Of a stretch of 64,000 bases of DNA, positions 30,490 to 41,993 are shown one piece after another; within the stretch, counting starts at the first letter, position 1; every line of letters starts with the position of its first letter. The translations under genes and the position numbers were made by a program. Under the pieces are notes generated by a model that saw nothing but the letters and a program-made list of their open reading frames with translations, ran no database searches and was not told the DNA's origin. Source of the stretch: Tiliqua scincoides (Eukaryota; Chordata; Lepidosauria; Squamata; Scincidae); contig NC_089826.1 of NCBI RefSeq assembly GCF_035046505.1, positions 1,732,501 to 1,796,500 on the forward strand, read 5' to 3'.

Positions 30490-30900
30490 CACCCCCTTTT
30501 AAAGCCATCTAAGCTGGGGGCAATTGCCATCTCTTGTGGGAGCCAGTTCTGTGCATTCACTGTGGTGGAGAAGGAGTGCTTCGGCTCTGCACTGAATACC
30601 CTGCCACTCAGCTTCACTCCATGACTTGAGTCCTTCTATGGTGATGACAGGAGATGAAACGCTTTCCATCCACTCACTTCTTCCACACTGTGCATCATTT
30701 GAGAAGCCTTTATTATGTTCTTGGGCTGCAATCCTTCCTTGGGACGAAGCCCCACTGAGCTGGGCAGGGCTTCCTTCCAAGAAAACATATGTAGGATTGG
30801 GTTGTATTTCATGTCTGTCAGATGAAGAAGCCTTCAACGCTTCAGCCTTTCCTCAAAGGGAAGCTGCTCCAACACGTTGACCATTTGGAGATCCCGTTAT
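30490..30900 (-). repeat. Old CR1-type LINE fragment with a small inserted element
   Basis: The phrase CCCCCTTTTAAAGCCATCTA and later blocks follow the inverted CR1 3' region seen at 42000-43000, but are much more diverged. At about 30725-30808 a short element with ends GCAATCCTT and TAGGATTG interrupts it. Confidence 0.4.
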
Positions 30901-33900
30901 GCACATTTTCCAGCTCTACAATGTCCTCTTTGCGTTGGGGAGAACTGAAGGGCTGAGGGATTGTTAAGGAAAGCCTTGGAAACCAAATTGCAGCATCATC
31001 AGGGATTCTGGGCAGGGAAGTGCTGGCAGGGCATCCATTCAGCTAACCCACAAATTCTTTTGGTAGCTGGCACGGTTATAACTTGTTAACCCAGTTAGGC
31101 CTCTAAACCAGACCAGCTTCTCCTCCTGCTGCTCTAGCAGTTCAATAGATGTTGGTATCCCAGCATTCAAATCAGGGGTGTGTTGACAGTGTCCAGATAT
31201 GCAAAAGAATCTCAGAAATAAATGCGGCAGCAGCTGTTGCCAGCTAAGGACCGGATGAGAAGAAGAAAGTTGAACCTACAGCAACAGGGAGGTGGTTTGG
31301 GTTTAAATGTTAGGAAAAACCTTCTAGCAATCAGAGACAAGCAACCACAAAACTAGTTGACTGTGGAGGTTATGGAATCTCCTTCCTTGGAGGGTGTCAA
31401 AAGGGGGTTACACACACACATCAGCGGGGGAAATATTTTACATAGAGGCAGGGCTGCTTCTGACCTCAAGTTCTGTGAAAGCACCAAGATACTGCAGGAG
31501 GTTGTATCTTGGAGTGCAGAATTCGGAGACCTGCAAATTTCAGTTGTATTTATTTTTTAATCTAAAAAAGCAAAGTGCTAGAGGGACCTCAAAAATAGCC
31601 ACATAGGGGAGCAAAATCCGTTGGAACTGAGGCAGACTGGGGGGGAGGGAGCCAACTCCCTCACAACATGCAATTTTCCTACTGGAAATTGCCCCTGCTG
31701 AAGCAGCGACATGTCCCCAAAATGGTGATTTGATTAATCTCCCCCTCCCTGCATGGAGGAAGGAGTGAGTCTGCTGCATTCTTCAGAGCCTCTGAGCCCA
31801 GAGATGTGGCTCCCTCACCATCTCCAAAAGAGCCCGGTGGCGGAAGGCGCATGTTTGCTCTTTCTTCCACAAAGACTCTTAAAGAATGGAGGAAAAGTGG
31901 AGCTTTCTGGGATCGATCCTGCTGTGCTTCACACTTCCTGCTTTGATTCAAGAGTATACACTGAAAACCAGGTAAGGGGGCAGAGCTGCGGGGTGGGGGG
32001 TAGCAGAGCTAAGCGCTGCCTGAGGCAGCCTAATAGCTTCAGCAAGTCCTGTTCCGGGAAGCCCACAGGCAAGAGGAAAAGGCATACTTCTCTCCTGCCA
32101 TTGGTCTCCTGCAACTCATAGGGGACAAATGTCTCACAAAGTTCCCACAGTTTAGTCACGATCTCCCTCTCTTTAAAAAAAGTCTCTAAAAGAGGTCGGT
32201 CTAGTTTTGCCTCTGTCCACCCATTTGATCATCACCATCAGATAGATTCCTTCCTTTGTTCCTCTTTCTCCTTCCAGCTTTACACAGCTCCTGCAGCTTT
32301 GCCAAACCCGGAGATCACTCAGGCCTCCTGACTGCACACCTTGACAATGCGATTTGTGCTTGAAGAGATGCTCAACTATCTGTGTGCAACCGGGTGCCAT
32401 CCTGAAGGAAGGGAGTGTTTGCAGTTGTGATTACCAGAAAGCTTTATGAAGCAGAATAAGTGTATAGCATTGGAAGGCTTGCTCTATGACCTTTGGCTAC
32501 TTTTTGATTGGTCCTACAAGAGCCATCGCCCTCCTTTTGATGGTGGATCCTTCTCACGCGCAGCACTCAGTGGGAACAACAGTGCAGTCCTTAGAACTTG
32601 TGGTAAAGACGGATCTTCCACACTAGTGGTGTGCGGAAGGAGCCAAAGAGCAAATGAGGTGACGTTTTGTTGCAAACAGAGGCCTTGAGAAGAGCTGGGA
32701 AGGGCAAGGAAAAGGCAGTTGCTCATTGAACAGATAAGCTGAGGAGCTTCTTGTTCCAGCAGGCCAGGGAGCAGCAGAGCAGAAGGCTGGGTGTGAGAGG
32801 AAGAAGCAAGAGAAGAAGCCCTGCTGCCTCTCAGCCTCTGGCTTTCTCCTGAGCCCCTGTGCCACAACTGTCCCTGCTGCCTGGTCCCTAAGAAGTCAAG
32901 GCTCTTCTTGGCTTTGGAGGACACTTTGTCCAACTGGCATTTGCTGGAGTCAGTTCCTGGATACGTCCTTCCTCAGGGTTCAGCGGCCTCCCGAGGAGTC
33001 TGTTGATGTGCAATCTCAGAGTGGCGGAAAGGAATGCATCCTGTCTCTAGTGGACATGCAGGTAAAGGCAAGCCAAGGTGTCTGAACTAACAGCCTGCAG
33101 CACACTTCCATCTGTGTTCAAAAGACAAGATACTTGCTCAGATTTCAGATCCGTGCAGGAGAAGCAAGAGCTGAGTAAACAAACAGAACCCAGCTCCCCC
33201 CACACACCCTGCCAACATGTCAGACAAGTCCCTTGGGAGGCAAGGAGGGGCACTGACAGAGTGCCCCTCTTTTTCTCTGTGGACCCTGAAGAATCCTTTG
33301 GGGGCAGCTGCAGCTTCCAGCTCAAGGAAAAGTGATGCACAGGCACTTCCTTCCCCCATCCCCTCCTTCCCTTAACATGCAGCTTCCTGCCCTCTGGCAC
33401 CTCCACATCGCACGTGATGGGGCTGACTTGGCCGACTTCACGTGCCCACAATGCTGAAGTCAGCATCACTAGGCTCATGGGAAATACAAAGGTCCCATCA
33501 GTCACCCGGCTTCTTATGGGTAAAGAAAAGTTCCTTACAGAAGGAGAAGAGGTCCCTCAGGAGGAGCCAGAGATCAGTCATAGGACACAAGGTCCTTCTA
33601 TGCAAGAGTTCAGCATCCAGCACCTCCAGCTAAGAGGGCTGAGAGAATGGCTTGTGCTACTGCCAGCTGACATGTATATTGCAGCATCCTTCAGATGTCT
33701 ACATATGTGAAAAAATCTGAAGGATGCTGCTTAGCCTAACAAATGGAGCATGAAGACCTGAATGGAAGGGGGAAAGCTTCCATTCCTTGAGTCCCCTTAC
33801 ATAGATACCTGTTTAGATGTAACCTTTTCTCAGGGTCATTGCATCTCGTTCTGCCCTGGGGGCACCTCTGCCTTACCCAGGCACAGACTGTTTCAGTAGC

Positions 33901-34030
33901 CCCAAAACAGGGAAGTCATTAGATTCCTGGCTCATGTTCAACTTATGATCTGCTAAGACACGAGTTCCTCTTCACATGTGCTGCTGGCAAGCCAGGTTTT
34001 GCCTGGTTTCTGCCTTCTGTCTCTGCTCTT
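30901..34030. other. No gene seen
   Basis: Open frames up to about 150 codons occur on both strands without family motifs. The only notable structure is a perfect hairpin at 33681-33730. Confidence 0.45.
33681..33730. repeat. Perfect 16-bp inverted repeat
   Basis: GCAGCATCCTTCAGAT at 33681-33696 is followed after 18 bases by its exact complement at 33715-33730. No terminator, transposon or RNA family is recognised around it. Confidence 0.7.
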
Positions 34031-34039
34031 TTCTGTTCC

Positions 34040-34600
34040 TCTGTGCAGGACTTTACCATTGTACTTCATCTTGTTGCTACTGGTCTATTGGTGGCACCTG
34101 TCAAGGTCATTTTGAATCCTGATCCTGTCTTCCAGGCTGTTCACTGCCCACCCAACCCCTCCACTGCTTTGTCTCATCAGCAAATTCGATAAGCATTCCC
34201 AGTATCCTCTTCTTCAGGTCATTTATAAAAATGTTAAATAATACAGGGGAGGCCCTGAGGCACTCCACTCAATACCTCCCTCCAGGTTGATGCAGAGCTA
34301 TTTATTGTTGGGATTGGTTGTTCAACCAGCTTTGAACCAACCTTAGGACCATCTAGCCCACATGTCACTATTTTATCCACAAGGATATTGTGAAAGCCTT
34401 TTAAAAGATAGCGCAAGGGAAGACATGCCAAATAGAGGGAAACTGAGATGAGATGGGGAGCTTGAGTACTTTGTCCCTGACCCAGTTCTGATCCAGATGG
34501 TGTGTCCTCCTGCCTGCGTCTAGAAAATTTAAAAAAATCAATTGGCTTTTCTAATGTGTGGTATCGCCTGAGCTTCATAGGAGGATGGCCATTCTGTCCG
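34040..34600 (-). mobile_element. CR1-type LINE fragment, reverse transcriptase region
   Basis: On the minus strand the translation includes STWREVLSGVPQGLP, the SGVPQG motif of non-LTR reverse transcriptases, followed by sequence corresponding to the FNIFINDL block in broken frame. The copy is 5'- and 3'-truncated and old. Confidence 0.6.
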
Positions 34601-34849
34601 TGCTAAACTAGTTTGGACTCTGAATCTCACCAAACAAAATTTCAAGGGTGAGGGAGGTCCTAGGATATGACAGCCAAATATTCACATGCTGTGGATCATA
34701 TTTTTGAACATGACACCATGGTATCAACAGATGCTTCTTGTCATTTCAGACCCAAGTCCTGGCCATTGCTTCTGGGGTGGGCTTGCTGCTTCGCTTGTCC
34801 AGGGATTTTGAGTCTGCCTTTCTGTCCTCAATGGGGCTCTCAAAAGTTT

Positions 34850-35330
34850 TTTTCACACAGCGTGTGGTTGGTCTGTGGAACTCCTTGCCACAGGATGTGG
34901 TGACGGCATCTGGCCTGGACGCCTTTAAAAGGGGATTGGACAAGTTTCTGGAGGAAAAATCCATTATGGGGTACAAGCCATGATGTGTATGCGCAACCTC
35001 CTGTTTTTAGAAATGGGTTATGTCAGAATGCCAGATGCAAGGGAGGCACCAGGATGAGGTCTCTTGTTATCTGGTGTGCTCCCTGGGGCATTTGGTGGGC
35101 CTCTGTGAGATACAGGAAGCTGGACTAGATGGGCCTATGGCCTGATCCAGTGGGGCTGTTCTTATGTTCTTAACTACAATTCCCAGGAAGCCTTGCAGGT
35201 CTCTTGTTATCTGGTGTGCTCCCTGGGGCATTTGGTGGGCCGCTGTGAGATCCAGGAAGCTGGACTAGATGGGCCTATGGCCTGATCCAGTGGGGCTGTT
35301 CTTATGTTCTTATGTTCTTTTCATAAAAAT
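34850..35330 (+). mobile_element. CR1 LINE 3' end with repeated tail
   Basis: The first 320 bases match the CR1 end at 23700-24007. After about 25 unrelated bases, the last 115 bases of the element appear again (from 35199), about 140 bases downstream of the first. Both copies end in the TTCTTATG tail. Confidence 0.85.
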
Positions 35331-36990
35331 ACAGTGATCATTTTTTTAAAAAGTAAATAATAAAACCAGTTTGACAACACATATACAAATCAAACTCATC
35401 TAAAGCTAAAAACCAACTGAGAAAAATGCAAAGGATGTGGGAGAGGGGCATAAAATGATCTGAAGCCCCTGCCTTAACACAAACATTTTGGTTGGGTGAC
35501 AACAGGATGACAATGAAGGTGCCCGGTGAGCCTCAAGTGGGAGGAAGTTGGACAATGGGGGGATTGTGACTGAAAAGGCCCTCCCCTGCCATGTGCCCCC
35601 CCCCCTCCACAAGTGAGTTTCAAAGAGAAGGGGAGCTCAGAGCAGGGCCTCCAATGCTGAATGAAACGGGCGGGTAGATTCGAGTGGGCAGAGACAGTCC
35701 ATGAAATAGCCTGGGAACGGAGAGAAACACAACAATGGCCAGTTGACATTCACCCTACAGGTCCCAGGTTGCCCTTGGTGCGCACGCGCACATTGACACA
35801 GGGCTCAAAGTCAGTTTCAGAGAAGAAGAGAACAGAAAAGAAACTCTGTCTCTCCTTTGGAAACACTTTGCATTCCTCCCCTATAAGGCCCGGGTTCTGC
35901 CTGCAGGGGCATCTCTGGAATCTGAGGAAGTCTCTCTCAGAGCAGAACAAGAGTGCACTTCAAGCCATTCTTCTTGCCAAGTTGTGAATGCCACCCAATT
36001 CCAGTGCCCTGATGGGTGAAGGAGGATGGCTGTGCTTTCATGCAGCACCCCTTTCAATATTTACCCCGGGCCGAAAAGAACTTAACTCAGCAGCCAGGAA
36101 TTCATGAGGTTGGTGAGACCCTTCCAGCCCCAAGGGGATCAGCAGCACTGTCTTCCCCCAGCAGCCCAGGGGAAAGGTCCAAAACAAAACTCCAGCTGGG
36201 AAATCAGAGTTCAAATAGATTATTTGCTCACAGATATATGTAAAGTGCGGTGGCTAACAGCACAATCCTAGACATGTTCACTCAGAAGTTAATTCCGCTG
36301 TGTTGAATGGTGCTTTCTTCCAGGAAACTATACGAAGGATTGCAGCTCTATGGCCTAATCATATGTGGGCTGAGTTCTGATGTTGCAGAGGCTGCTTTAT
36401 GGCAGTTGCAAAGTAGCCTCCGCTGACACAGTGCTGGATCACTGGCGGGGAGGCTGGAGTGGCCTCCCATGTGCCAGTTGGCGACTGAGACCCACTGGAG
36501 CAGGGAAGGTTGTGCAGGGGATGGAATGGGGGAAGGGGAGGCATGTGGAAGGAACAGGACAGTGATGGGGGGCGGGGAAGAGGCCGGATCAGGCCCAGAA
36601 GGGGGCAGGATCAGTGATGGCGCTCGCTGAATCCTGACACCCTTTCTGGACCTGATCCACTTTCCCAGGTCAGTGTGGACTTGTGCCAGTGATCGAGCTG
36701 GCGAGGCTCCGGGTTGACCCATACTGGCTACTGGGAGTTATCCTAATGATAACTAATGAGGACTAATGTTCTCTTACTCCAAGGAGGCCTCCAGTGGCCA
36801 AAAATCCACCACAGAATGCAATAGAAGCTGCCAGCACCACTCCATCACCATGTGGGGATTTCGTTAGGATTGGACTGTTAGAAAATAAACTGTTAAATAA
36901 ACTGTTCAAGTCCCCAGTTCAGATTTCACCTCTGCTATGAACAATCTGCTGAATTTCATGCATCTCTCATGCATCGTGCATCAAAGGCAA
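35331..36990. other. No gene seen
   Basis: There is no exon-like signal. A short inverted-repeat element remnant (about 36256-36350, ends CACAATCCTA and AGGATTGCAG) is the only repeat noticed. Confidence 0.45.

Positions 36991-36991
<1 letters not shown>

Positions 36992-37041
<50 letters not shown>
36992..37041. repeat. (CT)n microsatellite
   Basis: About 25 uninterrupted CT units. Confidence 0.95.
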
Positions 37042-37044
<3 letters not shown>

Positions 37045-37169
37045 CTCTGTTTCCACAGTCTGCAATATGGAGGTGATGACAGGACCAAGAATAAGAATGG
37101 CCCATCTCACAAGGCTGTACTAAGGATTGCTAAAACAATGTATATGAAATGCTTTAGACAATCAGCAGC

Positions 37170-37862
37170 CTTTTACAAATGCATCTTCCTCCTACCAAGA
37201 TCCAGGTCTACAGTACACTTCTGTACTGCAGCGAGTCATGGACTCTTCGCTCACAACAGGAGAGGAAACTGAACGCTTTCCACATGCGCTGCCTCCGACG
37301 TATTCTCGGCATCACCTGGCAGGACAAAGTTCCAAACAACACAGTCCTGGAACGTGCTGGAATCCCTAGCATGTATTCACTGCTGAAACAGAGACGCCTG
37401 CGTTGGCTTGGTCATGTCGTGAGAATGGATGATGGCCAGATCCCAAAGGATCTCCTCTATGGAGAACTCGTGCAAGGAAAGCGCCCTACAGGTAGACCAC
37501 AGCTGTGATACAAGGACATCTGCAAGAGGGATCTGAAGGCCTTAGGGATGGACCTCAACAAGTGGGAAACCCTGGCCTCTGAGCGGCCCGCTTGGAGGCA
37601 GGCTGTGCAGCATGGCCTTTCCCAGTTTGAAGAGACACTTTGCCAACAGTCTGAGGCTAAGAGGCAAAGAAGGAAGGCCCATAGCCAGGGAGACAGACCA
37701 GGGACAGACGGCACTTGCTCCCGGTGTGGAAGGGATTGTCACTCCCGGATTGGCCTTTTCAGCCACACTAGACGCTGTGCCAGAACCACCTTTCAGAGCG
37801 CGATACCAGAGTCTTTCGAGACTGAAGGTTGCCAATACTATACTTCCTCCTCCTCTAGTAAT
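37170..37862 (+). mobile_element. LINE 3' end, C-terminal part of ORF2
   Basis: The translation shows YCSESWTLRSQQERKLNAFH, CLRRILGITWQDKVPN, RRLRWLGHVVRMDDGQIPK and a C-terminal zinc-finger block CSRCGRDCHSRIGLFSHTRRC spread over two adjoining stretches. These are features of a non-LTR retrotransposon C terminus. One in-frame TGA at 37506 interrupts it. The element is 5'-truncated. Its 3' end GCGCGATACCAGAGTCTTTC, then GAGACTGAAGGTTGCCAATA, is shared with the 5S SINE and the 480-bp retroposons. I do not assign the clade. Confidence 0.78.
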
Positions 37863-38047
37863 GGAACATGAGGCTGTTCACTTGCCTGTTCTACCCTTGG
37901 TGGCCGGGGCCAGCGAGTGATCTTATTCCCTGTCCATGCACAGAGTGTGTGCATGTATGAGAAGAAGGCTAGCATGTGGGCATGGTCAAGGGGGCAATAG
38001 CATGCCCCCCCCACTCACCAGCACACATTCGCAGCTATAGTGTAAAC

Positions 38048-39994
38048 CAGGGCCGTAGCTGGGGGGAAGGCAGGGGGGGCTTTACCCCCCTGAGCCAGCA
38101 GTTTGTGCCCCTAGCAGTTTTTCCAAACCTGTAGATAATCTGGCATCAGTTGGGGGTGTCTTGAAGCTCTTTTTGCAACATTTTTTTGTGCGCAGGAAGG
38201 TGCTTCTGGCAGGGGTTGGGGAGGAGAGTGCATGTGTGTCGAATGAGTAGAACAGGGTCCTGGGGGCCTTGGAAGTTATGACCTCTGGTCACCCTGTCCC
38301 CTTCCAGAGCACCTGGAGAGCCGGGCTGGTCAAGAGCAGCTACAAGAAGGTTGGGAGAGATTTCTCCTTGTACTGGCCGGGGGAAGGGAGGGGGCTATTT
38401 CTTCTGCTGTGGAACATGCTAATTACTACAATGGCACTGCTGTGGGGGGGGGGGGCAGGGAGAAATGTTTCTGTTTGGAGAAATCCTGGGGGCAGGTTCT
38501 TGCCTTTCAGACATACTTTTAAAATTAATGGCTGCTGCTTGGGGGCTGGGGAGACCCTTTTTCTGGTGGGAGAAAACATGGAAAGCATTTGAGCCCGGCA
38601 AAGCTGGCAGCTGGAAGGGAGGCTGCACGCCACTGAGCATGAGGCTACCACTGCAAACAAAGAGGGGCACCAGGGCGAATCTGAACCCCCCCCTTTGGAC
38701 CTGAGACCACTCAAACTCACCCCAGGGACCTGTCAGGGACCCCAGGAACCTGAGGCCCCTCTGACTTGAGGCCACTGCACCCCACCTGAAGGGTCCTGAC
38801 AATAGGTGCTAGATAGGTGCTAGATAGGCATTATATAGGTGCTATATAGGCACAAGATAGGTGGTATATAGGCACTAGATAGGCGTTATATAGGCGCTAT
38901 ATAGGCACAAGATAGGTGCTAGATAGGCACTAGATAGGTGCTAGATAGGTGCTAGATAGGTGCTAGATAGGTGCTAGATAGGCGCTATATAGGCACAAGA
39001 TAGGTGCTGGATAGGTGCTACATAGGTGTTAGATAGGCACTATATAGGTGTAAGGCGCTAGATAGGCGCTAGATAGGTGCTATATAGGTGTTAGATAGGC
39101 ATTAGATAGGCGCTATATAGGCACAAGATAGGTGCTAGATAGGCGCTATATAGGTGCTAGATAGGTGCTAGATAGGTGTTATATAGGTGCTATATAGGTG
39201 ATAGATAGGTGCTAGATAGGCATTAGATAGGCGCTATATAGGCACAAGATAGGTGCTAGATAGGCGCTATATAGGCATTAGATAGTCACTAGATAGGTGC
39301 TAGATAGGTGCTAGATAGGCGCTAGATAGGAGTTAGATAGGCACTAGATAGGTGCTAGATAGGAATTAGATTGGCGCTAGATAGGTGCTAGATAGGCGCC
39401 ATATAGGTGTTAGATAGGTGCTAGATAGGTGCTATATAGTTGTTAGATAGGCATTAGATAGGTGCTATATAGGCGCTAGATAGGCATTAGATAGGCGCTA
39501 GATAGGCACTAGATAGGCGCTATATAGAAGCTATATAGGTGCTAGATAGGTGCTAGATAGGCGCTAGATAGGCACTCTATAGATGTTAGATAGGTGCTAT
39601 ATAGGTGTTAAATAGGCACTTTCAATACAAGTAAATACTACCTGCATCACAGTGATATGTTTTACTTTTGCAGGGTTGCAGGTCTGTGTATTGCACTGGT
39701 GTGTAAATGAAAGGATCTGTTGCATGTTATTTCTATGTAGGCAATACATTTTACATGGCATGCAGAGATGCATTTATTTTATGCCAATTATTGTCACGTT
39801 GCTTTGCAGCTAAGGAATGCATCGTTCAAAAAAAACCCAAATTATTTTCTCTTTCTGAAATTTGGGGGAGTTTCAGGTGTTTTATGTTTCTCCAGACTTA
39901 TCCTTTCATTTTGCCCACCAGTATAGATATCTGACATCATTGCCCCCCTTGAAAAAATTGTTGCCCCCCCCCTAGAATCCTGGCTACTAGCCTG
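38048..39994. mobile_element. 1.9-kb hAT-like element enclosing a minisatellite
   Basis: The left end CAGGGCCGTAGCTGGGGGG and the right end (inverse) CAGGCTAGTAGCCAGG are imperfect inverted repeats. The flanks GTGTAAAC and GTGTGAAC match at seven of eight positions, the 8-bp duplication expected of hAT transposition. Both ends are rich in C or G runs. No transposase frame is visible, so it is non-autonomous. An 820-bp tandem array fills its centre. Confidence 0.65.
38801..39620. repeat. Minisatellite of about 74 copies of an 11-bp unit
   Basis: The unit is close to GTGCTAGATAG with recurrent variants GCGCTATATAG, GCACAAGATAG and GCATTAGATAG. The variants recur in the same order (for example GCGCTATATAG, GCACAAGATAG, GTGCTAGATAG), which shows amplification of longer multi-unit blocks. 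Each unit contains TAG, so the array is not coding. Confidence 0.93.
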
Positions 39995-40002
39995 GTGTGA
40001 AC

Positions 40003-41993
40003 AGGGCTGTAGTATGGAAAGGACATGCTGGGGCTGATGCCTGATCACCTGGCTGCCCTAAGAAGATGCTGAGCTTAGTGTCAAAGCTCACCCAGTGTGA
40101 AATTTCACGATCATGGTCCATCCCAGAAGAACCTCAGTCCTGTACCCTCATCACCATTCAACCATTTCCTCAAATGAGTCAGCTCTGGAGATACAGTCTT
40201 CCTTATCTGAGCCCCATCCAAGGGAGGGAGGTGGCGTCAGAAAGTCGTAGCGTGGAGGGGGAGAGAGAAGCAGATTGTTTTGGAAAATGTGCAGTAAAAC
40301 TATCGGCTGCTCTGAGGTTTACATTCAATTGATCTCAAAGAAAACCCTTCCCACTGTCCAGGTGTGATTTGAACGAGGGAGCGAGCGGGTTGGGTTGCGG
40401 AGAGGAAATCTTGCTGCATGCCAAAGGTGTCCAGGGGCCTGCCCCGGGAACTGTGCCAGAAGGCAAAAGGAATCCCAGGGAGGGAAACACTCTCTGAAAG
40501 AATTCGAAACCTAAACATTCTGCTCTCGGGGAGCTGACGGAGCCAGGCAGCGAACAGTCCCTCCTAGGCTGGTCCAGCACAATTACATCTGACCCCAAAT
40601 CCCGCTTTGCTACCAATATTTCTGTCCAGGTTGCTTTCTCTCCAACTTTTTCTTGTTGCGTGTAGGTGCGGGCGGATCTGTATGGCTGATTCACACAATC
40701 TTTGCAGCACTTCCAGGCCATGGCGGGGCTCAGTCCCAGCTGTCTTCGGCCCTTCTGAGTCCACCCAACTGGGCCGGTGTAAAGCCAGTGTGTGGTTGTC
40801 AGCAGAGCGTGAGTTCTGGCAGAGAAAGCGAGAGAAGTCGCTTTGGCTGCCAAATGTCTCATTCCATAGACTGGTTAGTTGCCCAAGATGGTCAGTTGGA
40901 GGTCTCCTCGAGGGCTTCGAACAGCATGCCCATCAGAGCCTGGGGAAATGGATGCCCCCACTACCTTCTGCCCAGTGAAGGGAAGGTCTCTGGGGTTCTA
41001 GTGTGGGGCTGCTGCCGCCTTGTGGGTGTGGGCTGCTCTTTGCCACCACTTACGTTCTGCTTGGACATTTGTAACAAAAACAAACATTGCTAAGGCACCA
41101 CAAGTCTCAAGTGTGCTGTCTCCTCAAACAAAGAGCCACACTGGCCCTGGACATCCCACAGGTCAAGGGGTGGGGAGTGTGCGCTTTGTGGTCTGATTCT
41201 ATTTTGCATCGGCCTTGCTCACAAAGGGCAGCAGCCCTCCCCCATCTTCACATCTTGCCCCCCCCCACGTGTCCCTGCTGTCCTCCCTGCTCTGCAGGAA
41301 GAGCCTCCCCCCTCTTGAAGCCCTTTCCATGTAACAGAGACCAGGCTGCCTAGCTGGGCTCCTGTGAGTGTGCCTCTCACTCACAGCCCAAACATGTGGA
41401 AACCTGATCTGCCCCCCTGAGCGGACGTCAGGCACGCTAATGTGTCTGCAGCTGAGATTTTCCAGGCTGAAAGCTTCCTTGTCTCCTGGCAGATGGAGTC
41501 CACCTGCACCTTGTTACTGCATGGGCAGAGAGGGCTGGTGGTGATGCTGGAGGTTGCCATCCCCCTCTGCAGCATAGCGAAAGGTCAGAGCATTAAGCAG
41601 GAGAATGATGGACACACAGGGAAGGGACCCAGGAGAACGTAGAATAAGCCACTGAGCTGGAAGGAATGGCAAGAAACCTTAACAGTTCTGCACCTTTCTT
41701 TCCACACCTACACATCAGTTGCACCTGGCATCAGAGGCAGCCGACTGGTCAGAAAAGAACTGGCTTTGCCTGCCCTGGCAATAGCCTGATGTACAAAATC
41801 CACAGGTGCAGCCATCCATGGCCAGGAGCTGTTTATGTCACCTGTTTATGTCTGCAGAACAACCATCTGTTCAAAGCTGCAAAGGGACTTTTTCAAGATC
41901 TCATCTCAGAGAAGTAGCTGTTAGAAGCTATTGCAGTGAATGCAACCAGGAGCATCTTAAAAACTGGTGCGTCCACTGCGGCCCTGGCTTCCA
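40003..41993. other. No gene seen, few repeats
   Basis: This is repeat-poor sequence. The longest minus-strand frame (40335-40862, 175 codons) has no motif I recognise and is probably chance. Confidence 0.4.

Noticed and set aside
38801-39620. CRISPR-like array
   Set aside because: The units are 11 bp head-to-tail without spacers and the context is vertebrate; it is a minisatellite.
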